DNA of 64,000 nucleotides from Sipunculus nudus (GCA_026874595.1 CM049316.1:60027676-60091675); one strand, 5' to 3'; positions 36,490 to 47,655 are shown, counted from the stretch's first letter. Notes: generated by a model from the letters alone, not told the origin. A program made the numbers and translations.

Positions 36490-36780
36490 ACTTTGACTTC
36501 CCGTGGCCAGTTCTCTGAAAGCCTGAGCCACAAACCTGATTACTGGCGGCTGGCCCAGTTCCACTTACTGGTAGCAGGGGTCTAGTTAATTTCAGGGAAC
36601 AACATTATTCCCCAGGCGCACGCTTTATCAGTGATCCCTGACTAAACTTTATTTTTATATCAAGCCGGCCTGCAATATTGATGCTGGTTGTAGTAGTACT
36701 CCGGCAGACGAGCGGAGCCTCCGTAAATCATGACTCCCCCTAATTACCGCACATGGCAGAAAGGACATACCATACATTAT
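36490..36780. promoter_or_regulatory. Sequence-complex island just downstream of the alternative first exon
   Basis: Balanced and repeat-free, within the first 400 bp of intron after the minus-strand exon at 36875-36959. Contains TTTATTTTTATATC, CAATATTGATGC and CCTAATTACCGC cores. No frame with splice sites. Position beside a first exon makes an enhancer or promoter-proximal role plausible but inferred. Confidence 0.45.
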
Positions 36781-36874
36781 TTAACACTGCTGCGCTGTGA
36801 TCTGTCAGCCACAGAAAAAAACAGTGGCTTCAACAGTAAACCAGCCCTGTACTAGCACTGCCTCAATCACTCAC

Positions 36875-36959
36875 CTTGATATGGGAAGTATCCCTGCATC
36901 ATATACGGATGGTAGGTATAGCCCCCGGGGTCTAACGAGAACATGTTATTCAGAGGCAT
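36875..36959 (-). CDS. Alternative first coding exon, unidentified regulator-like protein
   Basis: On the minus strand an ATG at 36959 opens MPLNNMFSLDPGGYTYHPYM and continues MQGYFPYQ, 28 codons plus one base, ending at CAAG|GTGAGTG, a near-consensus donor. A stop (TAA) lies in frame about 14 codons upstream, with no ATG between, so this is the first usable start; A at -3 is favourable. The peptide is rich in Tyr, Pro, Met and Gly, like the N-terminal exons of some transcription factors; no domain is present. It ends in phase 1, the same as the exon at 44069-44177, so both could feed one downstream exon outside the window. The downstream exon was not found, so this is a partial CDS. Confidence 0.7.
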
Positions 36960-37950
36960 ACTGTAGTCTGTCCGGATTGTCCCTGCTACTGGTGATTATC
37001 CACTACGCACCTCTGAATGTCGACTGATTACTCACTACAAGCAGTCGTTAACTGCTACACCATTCCCAGCTTGCAATTATTATTAATATCAGTAGGCCAA
37101 AGCAACGCAGACATCTGACTTGTCCAGGTCAGGACCACCAGTAGAGTGAATCACATGCTTCGATCTGCTAAAGGGTCTGTCTATTATCAACGATCTGTTG
37201 GCTTGTCTGCCAAACAGTACTGGCTTTCTCGGTCCTCGTGATAAGTAGACGGAGACTCCTCCCCTAGTTCTAGTGGCTGAGATCAGGAAGTGATCCCGGC
37301 AGTGACCCGAGCTTAGCGACACATCTCCCCTGGATGTTGTAATGGGCTGGCCTGTGCATATAACTGTATAAACTCCGGCTCAACAGATGGTGAACTTCCC
37401 AAGGGATAATCAGCTCAGGTTGGCATGTTAGCCTGATCACACATTATAACACTAAGCTACCCGCATTGATCACGTTGGCCTCTGGGTCTATATCTCCCTT
37501 CTTGTGCTATTGATTGCCTTTATAACAGGTCCTATGGAATTTATCACTCTCAGGAAATCTATCTTTCATCGGCACAGAACTATTTCAAAGATGTTGAGCT
37601 GGAAGGGTAGGTGTCTGACTAGCTGCAACCAGTGGCCCACCCCAGTTGAAGTATATGCACAACAGTGTATAAACAGTGACGAGCTGACATCAACTCTAGT
37701 CATTAAACCTGCATCTGGTACAGTACAATGCTGTGTAATCATGGGCGATAGCAGACATAATCGATGCCGTGTCAGCGGGCCACTTGGCTTTCCACAAGCA
37801 CTCCCGATGTTTGCATAAATCACCCTCTTGATAAATACACTGACAAAGACTATCCATGCAATATTAAAACTCTGCATTATGCAGGTACCTGGAAGGTCAG
37901 ATAAACACACGGCTAGCAATTTGTCAATAATTCAGGCACCAGCTATAAAT
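36960..37950. promoter_or_regulatory. Upstream region of the alternative first exon, promoter candidate
   Basis: About 1 kb 5' of the minus-strand ATG, richer in G+C and CpG than the window average. It would hold the 5' UTR and an internal promoter. Overlapping open frames of 76-117 codons on both strands (36797-37919) conflict with each other and carry no domain. ATGTTTGCATAAATC near 37808 contains an octamer-like core. No TATA box can be assigned confidently. Confidence 0.4.
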
Positions 37951-38379
37951 GCCACCTTCTATGTTAACCCCTAAATGATTTCTAGCCCTGCCATGGCCAC
38001 TTACTTCACTAAACAATCAGATTTGACAAAAGACCACTAAAAATATGTCTGTATCTAGGCCTGTCAATAAAATCTATGTACAATGCTTCACATTTTACCA
38101 TTCTACTTCCTGAATATATACATCTAAAAGTGAATGCAACAGATACTACCTTAAGGTAGCTGATATACTGTTATATATTCTGAGTGATGGAACAGACAAC
38201 TTGTATTTTTTAATTAGTCATTTAACTGTCTCAATGGTAAAGATTTAAAGCAAAGGTTTGGATCCCCTGAATTTGTTATGATAACTGTATATGACAAGAA
38301 AACAGGACAAAATTAATCCCCAAGAAGTTGCTACATGTTGTAGAACAATTTGCTGATGACTTATTTTTCCTCTAATACT

Positions 38380-38960
38380 TCAATACCCTCTCCAACTAGG
38401 GTTATGCCTTCAATCATGTGCACCTGTGTGCATGTATGTTAATTTGTCTGTTTGTTGTATCAAAGTTTGACGAAAGAGCTGACAAATGCCCTGTTTTTAA
38501 AGAATGAAACAGTTGACAACATTCTGAAGTTCATATAGATTAAGATTTTGGTATATATTAAGTATGGATGTGTGCAACCTGTATGGTAATAACTATTTAC
38601 TATATATATATAAATATATATAATAACAGGTGGAAGTGGCACAAAATCTTTGTCATGCAACTCCTGTAGTTAAACCTTGGAAAAATCTCTTGGTCTAAAT
38701 GTTGGGAATGATGCCTAGTATGTACTACAGGGGGTCCTTTTTTCATATATTCCCACAAATCCAGAGCAATTTGACATGAACTGGAAATTCTGCAAAGGTG
38801 GATCAGGGTGCCACCTATCAGAAAGTATGCCAGTAAGGTGAACTTGGCCCATGGAAAACTGTCCTGAATGAACTCAGCCAAAGTCATGCAGACTTGTTGC
38901 AATGCAAAAGCAGGTAATATGTTTGTGTAAAAGAAACAAGACATATAGGTTTATGCAAAC
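38380..38960. repeat. Dispersed repeat family R4, copy 1
   Basis: Shares phrases with 53050-53250: GGAATGATGCC, a GGGGGTC-type run, GGTGAACT..GCC, CATGGAAAACTGTCC and GAATGAACTCAGCC. An internal stretch with a TA run lies near 38600. The 114-codon minus frame here has no motif. Confidence 0.5.
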
Positions 38961-39510
38961 TGAGATATGACTATTTCCTTTGCTTCCACAGCTTCTCTCA
39001 GAAGGTTCACATTCAAATTTCAGATACAATGAATCGCATATATGTTTACACTGAACAATTTATTTCACCTGATGAAAACTTTAAAATTGGATTAAAATTT
39101 TAAAACTGAGATAATGTTTTTGAATCATCATCCCTGTGACACAACACAATATCTAATTAAGATGAAATCTAGAAAACAATAAAGTTAAATATGGGAACTT
39201 GACTTCTCTGTAACTGACCTTGAACCCTGTTATTAACCACTCCACGACATGGCAACCTGTATCACTAATCTCAACAGTCATCTTACAACAGAGCTGTTAT
39301 CAGAGTTTTTCAATACTTATCTGAGAAAGACCTCTTGAGATTTCACATGAGAGCACCCTGAGATAACATAAGGTTAAAAGTGTCCAAGGGATGAAACAAA
39401 CAAAGAGAAAGTCGGACCTGGGACCATTAGTTGTGATCGTTCAGTACTGGCTGACACCAAATAATCATCAGGTGACTAACTTTTATACTTGTCAACCATA
39501 TGAACTAAAT

Positions 39511-39514
39511 ATAC

Positions 39515-39572
<58 letters not shown>
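39511..39572. repeat. AT microsatellite
   Basis: A TA run of about 60 bp with one or two C interruptions. Overlying Ile-Tyr frames are artefacts. Confidence 0.95.
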
Positions 39573-39574
<2 letters not shown>

Positions 39575-39789
39575 TTGCTTATATTTTCTAAGACACCTGG
39601 GCAGCTTTGTGCAGTATGTGTGATGTGAGGTTTGCACGATTTATGCAGTGGTTATTGAAGACATTTCAGCCAAAGTATAACAATCTGAAATCATTTTTTA
39701 TCCATTGGTGAATATTCAATCTGACACAAACCCCCTAACCTGATGTTTGCTCTTGTCTGATGCTAGTTTCCCCCACACCTGCTTGTAGT

Positions 39790-40440
39790 AACCCTGACTT
39801 GAAGCTGATCCTCATCTAAGGATGATGCAGGCCCCACGGGAACACTAGTGATAGCTCCACAAGATGATACCCCAACACAATGTACCTCAAACATGAACCT
39901 GGCCCCACATGATGTTAGCCCCACAAAATGTTAACCCTATATGATTTAAGATCTACATCATGCTAGCAAAACAAGATGCTGGCCCCACATGATGTTAACA
40001 CAATGATTTGATATCTGCATCACCACAGCCCAATAAGATGCTGGCCCCACATGATGCTGGTCCACCATAACACTTACCCCACAATATGACAGCATGACAC
40101 AATGCCTGCCCATCACTGTGCTAGCCCGACATGTTAGATCAGCATGATATTAACCCTACATGATTTCATACTTACATCAATTTAGCCTAATAAGATGCTA
40201 ACCCAGCACATGCCTCATAAGATGATACTGATAGCCTGACACAATGCTACTGGGAAACAAGAGCTAGCCCCACATTATGCTGGCCACTCATAATGTTAAC
40301 CATACATGAAATTACTTCTACATGATGCTAGCCCTACAAAATGCCAGCCCCACATGATGTCAACAGCCCAGTGAAATGCTAACCCCAAATAATGTTGGCC
40401 CAACATGACACTAGCCACATTTCAAGCAAGCCCCGTGATG
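39790..40440. repeat. Degenerate satellite of about 16-bp GATGCTAGCCCCACAT units
   Basis: Variants of GATGCTGGCCCCACAT, GATGTTAACCC and CATGATGCTAGCCC repeat throughout 650 bp. A longer block, ATGTTAACCCTATATGATTT followed by ACATCATGCTAGC and then CAAGATGCTGGCCCCACATG, recurs about four times, so short units are organised in longer ones. High divergence suggests an old array. Confidence 0.75.
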
Positions 40441-42120
40441 TGACTTATTCCTAAGCAATAGAACCAGCTCTAATCAAATTTCATTACTTCATCTGTTTTA
40501 TAACAATTACAATGAAAGGTGCAAGAGGTTAATAAAGCAAGATAAATTGGTCTTGACAGGGATGTAGTCCTCAGGTCAGACAAACACAGTGGGTGATAAC
40601 AACAGTCAATGTGAACTATATATGAACTAAATTGCATGTAACAGGAATAATAACTGGTTTACTGAAGGAGCTGCCTGACATTTGTGATATCACTTTATGT
40701 GTTGCAAAAACAGGTCCCAGCTAACAACTGGTACAATGGTGTCAAAGGAGCTAGAGAGGTGCAGTATGCAGGAAATCACACACACAGATGGGGTATCTTA
40801 TTGTAGTATCAAAAAAGCCCAAAGGTCTATAAAGCAAAACACCCACAGGTCTAAGCCACAAAAAGACCTAAGCCCCAGGTCATTATGTAACTAGACACCA
40901 CACATATATATGCCAATAAGAAGTCATAGTTATTTGTTGGTATCAGTGTATGTTGATGTAGTGCCTGATGTTAATACAACGCTGTTAATAGTAGCACATG
41001 TACCACTGCATTATAATGTTATTTGAGGATGTGGATGTGGTCCAATAAAAGTGTTATTCTCCTCTAAACTTTGCAGATGCATGTCCCTTTGCCACCAAAC
41101 TATCTCTGCAGACAGATGGGCACTGTCCTCAAAGTACTTTCTTGTTGCATTCCTGTGCCCTTATTGAACCCTGGCAGGTTAATTTATCCTGGTCCTGCCA
41201 TTTTGCATACACACTAATACCCAGATGTTACAGGTTGCACGTTGAAATTAACAGTACACCACTAGTTAAATTAACAGTGTTTTAAAATCCTGCTTTACAC
41301 ATGCACATCAGTTAAAATATACCCCTTTGGAAAGAGTGTCTGCCTGGCAGTTTAAATAGCTGAAATGATGTCTTCACAGTCAATGGTTTTCAAAGGCTAG
41401 GTCCTTGGTGTGTCTATGTCACTGTGTATTGAATGAGGATAAAGGCAATCATGCCTATGATGTGAATGATAGTTTATTTACTATCATCAAGTCTTTTGGA
41501 TTTCATGTTTTATATTTACCAGGCCAGGTATAAGCCACAAGGTATAACCTGTCAATAAAACTTTAGGGCAACGCTCTAAGGTTTCATATATTTTTTAATA
41601 ATTTTTCAAAACATTTTATTTCCACTATTTTCCCTTTTGTGTTTTGGCAGGGTTCTTCTGTTCCAGTCTAACAACTGCCAAATCAGATGCTGATTTTGGA
41701 AAACACCATCTTTGATCAATTATTTATATCACAATCTGAATACAAAACTACCCCAAAAACCAGGTACTTTACTAAAAAGTTTAAAAAATCCAGCTGTGCT
41801 GCTCGTGAAAAGACTGAAAGAGTAACCGAGCAAATGGGGAAAAAAATCTTTGTTCACATTCCGCACAGTATCCATTTTTGGACAACACAGGTGCTTCACA
41901 AAGGCTATCATAACACAGGTAAATCCATGACATTCTGAATAAATATGCCAATTTCAAATGATACTTTTTTATATATTATTTTTATGTGAACCATGAGGAC
42001 AGGTTGGGGTCACAGACAATAATGTGTATTCCAACAAAGCCTCAGTGTTAACACAACATGAAATATTAATCTCTGATATTCATCAACATAACTATATTTC
42101 ACTTGAACCTTTTGTGCTCA
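40441..42120. other. Intron-like DNA, no gene seen
   Basis: The 83-codon plus frame at 41687-41938 is Lys/Thr-rich without motif or splice context. Nothing else stands out. Confidence 0.45.
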
Positions 42121-42355
42121 GATGCCCTGTTACAAATTGCATGAGGATGCTCTGTTACAGGCAGCAGGTGGATGCTCTGTTACAGTGTCAGGTGGCTGCT
42201 CTATTACAGAGTGTGGGTGGATGCTCTGTAATAAACTGCAGGTGAATGCACTGTGACAGATCACAGGTGGATGCTCTGTTATAGATCGCAGGTGGATGCT
42301 ATGTTACATAGTGCATATGGATGCTCTATTACAGTTCAGGTAGATGTTGTGTAAT
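42121..42355. repeat. Tandem repeat, about 25 bp x 9-10
   Basis: Successive units of GATGCTCTGTTACAG plus about ten bases ending CAGGTG, with 23-26 bp spacing and moderate divergence. The Cys- and Gln-rich plus frame ending at 42245 is produced by the array. Confidence 0.9.
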
Positions 42356-44068
42356 GCAATACATTCAAGATGTACATAAGTGCATTACAGGTGTTCAGTG
42401 GCACATTTAAGGCACTAGTGTAATGGAGCCCATGCTGCTTTAGAGTCTGCATTTTGACTTTGTGAGATCCAGGTTCTTGCATTTACAAAAGACTGCTTTT
42501 GCAATGTTTGCAAGGAATGAGGGTGTCAGGTTTGATAAGGACACAGAATCACAAAGTTAAAGTACTCACAGGACAGCGGCAAAGCATGAATCTATTTGCA
42601 TGAGTATGGAGGTGATTGGACCTATAGCTGCAGAGAAGATGCTAGAATAACACAGGGCCAGCCGTACCCATCCTTATATATAACAGCAGGATGCCCTTCA
42701 CCTACATACACCTCCTCTTTGTAAAGTAATCATATATTCTGTATGCACCTCCATCTCTTAAATTCACCATATTCAACCAATAGATTATCATAATGACCTT
42801 AATGTATTAACTAAAGAACTTTAAAAAAGTATTTAAGTGCCAAGAATGATCATTTTATAAAATTTTCATCACCAAACTGGAAGAATCGTGATGACCATCC
42901 TTTAATATTAATAAACTAAAATACATTTGGCTACAGCCTTTTCCTAATCTTTATTTTTATTTTTTATCAACATTAAGTCATATATTTTTATAACAATTGA
43001 ATAATAATGAACTTATTATAATTATTTAACTCCATCTAGTAGTGACTCATGGGATAGTATGCCACTTAATATCAATATAACTGTTAACCATACATATTTA
43101 CACGAATATGCATTCAATCCATCACAATATAATGGCATAAACTGTCTGCACGTCTGTATAATGAAAATACCAAACATCAAACAACCTACAACTATCATGA
43201 CATTAATACACATACAACCTTTACAACAATACCATCATGACAGAAAATATGCAAACCTGGCATAACTATCGCCTGCTATGTCAGCCACTCATATCTAATT
43301 CTTGTGATGTCATAATAAACAGGTAAAATGCTCTAATAAGCCAATGCCTTTGTGGTGAGTAATAAAATTTTACAGCCCTTCCTTTGAACACATCACACTT
43401 CACCATCTGTCCCAGGCAGATGCTTGTGGCGACATCTACTGAGGAAAGTTGTAACTATAAGGTGCAAGGCTGGTCTTTCTTGAGGCAAATTTTGTGTATT
43501 CACCTTGTAACTATGTATTTTTCTCATGTAAATCTTGTTTACTAGCTAACTAGTATGAATTTAGAAGAGATTTCAATATGAACAGTATGCTAAGAATTCA
43601 AATGAATAAGATAAACCAGACATGAAAATATAAACAACTGTAACTGTTATATGTCTTGGGTTTGATTTCTCAGTTTCTTTTTGTATTTATCTAGACTCTG
43701 GATCAATTCATCTCAAATTAGCTCATATAAGCTATAAGTCTTGAGCTAGACCACCAAGAGAATGGAAGCCAGACTAATCACCCACAAAACTTAAAACATC
43801 AGCTTTTTTATTCACATGGATGAAAATAATGCAGAAATCATGACCTGTTGGTAAAGAAGATAATTTCAGAGAATGTATGTTTACTTTAATTTTTTTCATC
43901 CTGTCTTTTGAATTTGGCATACTGCCTGCAGTTCTTGAACTATATAAATGCCGTCTGTATTGGTATCTGTGAATAAACCTCCAAATCCCACGGAGGGGTG
44001 GGGGGGGGGGGATTGGTAGGGTTAAGTGATAACCACCGCCGCTGATGTACAAGATAAAGAGGTCCTAC
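42356..44068. other. Intron 3' of the 44-kb exon, no gene seen
   Basis: On the minus strand this follows the donor at 44069. It holds a G12 run at 44000-44011 (a C run in the transcript, about 60 nt after the donor) and otherwise AT-rich sequence. Confidence 0.45.
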
Positions 44069-44177
44069 CTGGTGCTGCCCTCTGGTCAGAGCGCATGTCG
44101 TCATGGTCACCAACTTCCACAGTCAATTTATGCTGATTGCCATACCCTGTGTTTTCTGAGTCACTGAGGTCTCCATT
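44069..44177 (-). CDS. Internal coding exon of an unidentified minus-strand gene
   Basis: The minus strand reads TTTCTTTGTTTTAG|AATGGAG at the acceptor and GCACCAG|GTAGGAC at the donor, both good matches to consensus. Of three frames only one is open: NGDLSDSENTGYGNQHKLTV then EVGDHDDMRSDQRAAP, 36 codons plus one base. The peptide is acidic and polar and rich in Asp, Ser and Asn, with no recognised domain, as in a disordered region. The exon starts in phase 0 and ends in phase 1; the alternative first exon at 36875-36959 also ends in phase 1. Upstream exons lie to the right (unidentified here or beyond 64000). I could not name the family; short alternative N-terminal exons are known in several transcription-factor families. 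Confidence 0.75.
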
Positions 44178-44769
44178 CTAAAACAAAGAAAGGTAAAATA
44201 GTTAAAAGTGCATTATGCCAAAGAAATAATATTCTTACAACATTTAGACATCATTAGACAAGGAATTTGTTATGGGTTCATAACTGAAATGAGATTTCAG
44301 TTATGGGGATCCTCTTATGGAAAAGCGTAGCAGGGGTATATTGGGATATTTGCAAATAAAAAGAGAAAATGGAGGCAATTTAGCAAATTTCTTACCAATA
44401 ATGGCTAATAAACTGTTCTGGAGTAAAAATAAATTATGTAGAATAGCCCTTATAAGGAAATTGTAAAGATTTCAACTCCTGTTGGTTTTTTTAGCCTGCC
44501 ATGCGGTCATGTTTATCTTTTGTCACATGACCCTGTCCTTGACCTTCTTGATATGAGAAAAGTTGTCCTCTGATTATTGTTCCAAATAAATTATAGTAAA
44601 TATTATTCCATAACTTCCATAGGCAAATTTGTTAAAACCTTAAAAGATATAGCCATAAACTTATAAAGGACTTATTGTAGCCATATATTATCATTTACTC
44701 ATAAGTATTATTCATGAAATAAGATTTTTTAAATAGATTTATTAGCAATAAATTACTCTGGTACACCAG

Positions 44770-44792
44770 AGGTCAGGTCACAGGTCAGGTCA
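44770..44792 (+). promoter_or_regulatory. Cluster of AGGTCA half-sites
   Basis: Two AGGTCAGGTCA blocks lie back to back at 44770-44792, giving four overlapping nuclear-receptor half-sites in one orientation with spacings of 5 and 7 bp. It lies about 600 bp upstream (in transcription order) of the exon at 44069-44177. Confidence 0.4.
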
Positions 44793-45439
44793 TGGGTGAC
44801 CAGAGTTCATGCCTCAGCAACATGGCTGTGTCAGTGATGGTCTTCTGCTCTTCTCTTCATGATAAAATGCTGTTATATCATATATAACATAAACAGGAGA
44901 CTCCACATGTATGGAAACTGATATATAAAGGATTTATAGGTAGAGTGAACATAGTTTAAGCTGCATTTTATTCTTAATTACTCTTTTATTCTTTCCTTCT
45001 GATAAATCAGAAGGACCGCTACGATATTTCGTAAGAACATATTCAAGGCTGAGTATGGAGCCCGGGTCACCTGGTGTGTAATTCTCAGCCTTGCACCAAG
45101 GCAAACAAGGAATGAGCCTCTTAATTGTACTTGGGCTGAAAAAAAAATGTTTAATGAGGTTGTTTTAGCAACCTTACTACTTAGGACTGACAATGATTCA
45201 ACAATCTTATTACACCAGCCAACTGGCCACTGATATACTTATATTAAAAGCACCACATACCTGGGACTGTGCAACACAGCTCATAGATAAGGTGTAATAT
45301 ATTGTTAGTAAAACTGAAATTGCAACCAGGAAAGAACTGCATTGGGCTAAGACAATTCTACCAAAGACTGGCACAATGTCATTCAATGAAAGTGGACTCG
45401 TATGATTTACTGCTCTGAAAAGAAATAGGAACATAACCA

Positions 45440-45580
45440 ATGGCTCTGACAAGAACTGGTAAGATTATTGATGGCTCTTGCAAGAATTAGTCAGATTATT
45501 GATGGCTCTAACAACAACTTATAAGATTATCGATGGCTCTGACAAGAACTGATATGATTATTGTATGGTTCTGTAAGAAA
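45440..45580. repeat. Tandem repeat, 31 bp x 4-5
   Basis: Units begin ATGGCTCTGACAAGAACT at 45440, 45471, 45502 and 45533, with a diverged fifth at 45565. The minus frame at 45210-45452 runs off the edge of the array and is not a gene. Confidence 0.9.
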
Positions 45581-45939
45581 CTTATGTAAAACATAACACA
45601 ATCTTCAGATATTACAACAGCAAACCACTGAAGTTTTTAATGCAGATTTTTTTCTGTAACACAAAAAATATTGCAACTGAGATGGTGAGGTTAAAGATAA
45701 TTCAGAGCACATTAAATGAAGTCACTTGTTTCATCAAAACTATATGTAATTTCTATTATCACTGAATTATGGCCAAAATGAGACCAAACCCAGTCATTAT
45801 GATACAAATACACTATTTTGTCATAAAAAACTTATACTTATCAATGAGCTTTTGCAAATATTCAATACATTGTATAAATTTACATTTTACTTAATATTCA
45901 ACTCTGATATTGTTGATAATCAACTGAATTGCCAGATCT

Positions 45940-46180
45940 TGGCCTATAATCAATATCAACACCTCTCCCCTCAGCAGGGGCCCAAGTTCTGTCTGTGACA
46001 TCCTATTCAATCAACTGCAGCTAAGCCCGCCTTTCAATATTTCAGTTATTCATCATGTGCCATCTATCAAATGGCTTTCCATTAATAAGACCACGCCAGA
46101 CTGGTTGCCCTTTTGATGTTTATAGATCATATGTGGGAAATCCCACATGGCCTAATGGATTCTAGATAATAAATCTGTGA
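45940..46180. promoter_or_regulatory. Candidate regulatory island with a palindromic GTGGGAA site
   Basis: A balanced stretch ending in ATGTGGGA-AA-TCCCACAT (46131-46148), an 8-bp inverted repeat. TGTGGGAA on the plus strand matches the Su(H)/RBPJ consensus of the Notch pathway. TTGATTGATAGAT-type and TTAATAAGACC cores are nearby. The left edge of the duplicated unit starts directly after it. Confidence 0.4.
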
Positions 46181-46181
46181 T

Positions 46182-46796
46182 TTGGAGAGTTACTGGTGAC
46201 ATATTGGATTGAAATAACCATGAATCCACCTGTCTCGACTACTGTTTTCTGACTATTCTTAGGGTACAGCAATGATATTTCATTATAGAAACTTATGTCA
46301 TGTGATTGTGAGACGTTTGTTAGATGTATCGATCATGTATCACTTTTTTGGTCATACGATCCTCAAAAATGATGAATATGGAGCTTAGTGGGTGCCCTGG
46401 GTCCGATGATCACACAAAATACAACAAAGAAAATTGGGAGTAATTTGCACAAATATTGTGTGAATAAGTGATGTGCCTACTGGATAACACCATTGCTCAA
46501 TTTCTAGGACTCGATGCTCATAAGCGTCGGATGACAAAAATCAGCAAAACGTGCCCCGCTCATGAAATGTCAATTGTCATCCAAAATACTGTATTTGTTA
46601 CATGTAAAATGTTCTCTTCAAACAGGTGTGGCTACTGGATGATAAATGTCTTGAAAATTATTACAGTATTAAAATTTGATATAGCAAATATCACACAAGG
46701 TACCATCTAATAAAGGTGAAACTTTTTCTTACAACATATGTGGCAGTGTATGTGACAAATATTGCATGGAAATGACTGAAGTAACAAGAACTAGAT
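46182..46796. repeat. Duplicated unit, copy 1 (with an extra 264 bp)
   Basis: 46182-46433 (starting TTGGAGAGTTACTGGTG) and 46698-46796 (starting GTACCATCTAATAAAGG) are nearly identical to two adjacent blocks of copy 2 at 47131-47477. In copy 1 they are separated by 264 bp absent from copy 2. That insert has no GT at its left border, so it does not look like a spliced-out intron; it is an insertion in copy 1 or a deletion in copy 2. A frame starting MELSGCPGSDDH reads through the first block and stops soon after it enters the insert. Confidence 0.85.
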
Positions 46797-46821
46797 AATT
46801 TTTGGTACCGCAGGTGCCATA

Positions 46822-47130
46822 GTATCCCCAGACAATTAATCCCCCCCCCCCCCTTTAAGAATAGGCCCCCCATCTTCAACAATTAATATCAGACCACACT
46901 CATAGAAAAGGTCATTCTCATAGAAAAGGTCATGATCCAAATTTCAATATACATCATCCCCTAACCCATGTCTATGTATATGCAAGAAATCTGTCCATTA
47001 GTTTTTGACTTATAATGCTCACAATACTGTTAAGTGGCAATGATGGGGTATTCAACGGCACGAAAACAAGTAAAAGAATAACAGGTGGCACCACCTGTTT
47101 CCCGTACATGACAACACTATCCAAGATCTT
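46822..47130. mobile_element. 3'-truncated copy of the GTATCCCC-ended transposon
   Basis: Begins with the 14-bp terminus GTATCCCCAGACAA (46822-46835), a C13 run and a shared block identical in order to 62210-62530. It stops abruptly at CCAAGATCTT where copy 2 of the duplicated unit starts. The right inverted end is missing. The break coincides with the duplication junction. Confidence 0.75.
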
Positions 47131-47655
47131 CTGGAGAGTTACTGGTGCCATATTGGATTGAAATAACCATGAATCCACCTGTCTCGACTACTGTTTTCTG
47201 ACTATTCTCAGGGTACAGCAATGATATTTCATTATAGAAACTTATGTCATGTGATTGTGAGACGTTTGTTAGATGTATCGATCATGTATCACTTTTTTGG
47301 TCATATGATCCTGCAAAATGATGAACATGGAGCTTAGTGGGTGCCCTGGGTCCGATGATCACACAAAATACAACAAAGAAAAGGTACCATCTGATAAAGG
47401 TGAAACTTTTTCTTACAACATATGTGGCAGTGTATGTGACAAATATTGCATGGAAATGACTGAAGTAACAAGAATTAAAAGACATTATGTACTGTATTTG
47501 GATGGAGTAAAAAAGTTCACTGATAATAACTGCAGCTACTTTGATCACATATTGCCTGAAAATGATAACTGTAATAAAAGTGAAAAATTGGAGTTCATTT
47601 AGGGTAAGATGTTTGTGAAACAATCTCAGCACTTTATGGATATTAAAGAATATAT
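47131..47655 (+). repeat. Duplicated unit, copy 2, with an unassigned 94-codon frame
   Basis: Blocks homologous to 46182-46433 and 46698-46796 are contiguous here. The plus frame 47318-47602 begins MMNMELSGCPGSDDHTKYNK and contains five Cys in its middle and C-terminal parts after the first (NICGSVCDKYC, then NNCSYFD and NDNCNK). No acceptor or donor of quality bounds it, the opposing minus frame is longer (129 codons), and I recognise no family. It could be part of a mobile or decayed gene; chance is equally likely. Confidence 0.3.

Noticed and set aside
37504-37919. 104-codon plus frame and 117-codon minus frame
   Set aside because: They overlap on opposite strands in the presumed promoter region and show no motif or splice context.
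46434-46697. Intron lost from copy 2 of the duplicated unit (retro-copy)
   Set aside because: The segment does not start with GT or GC at the junction, so spliced removal is not supported.
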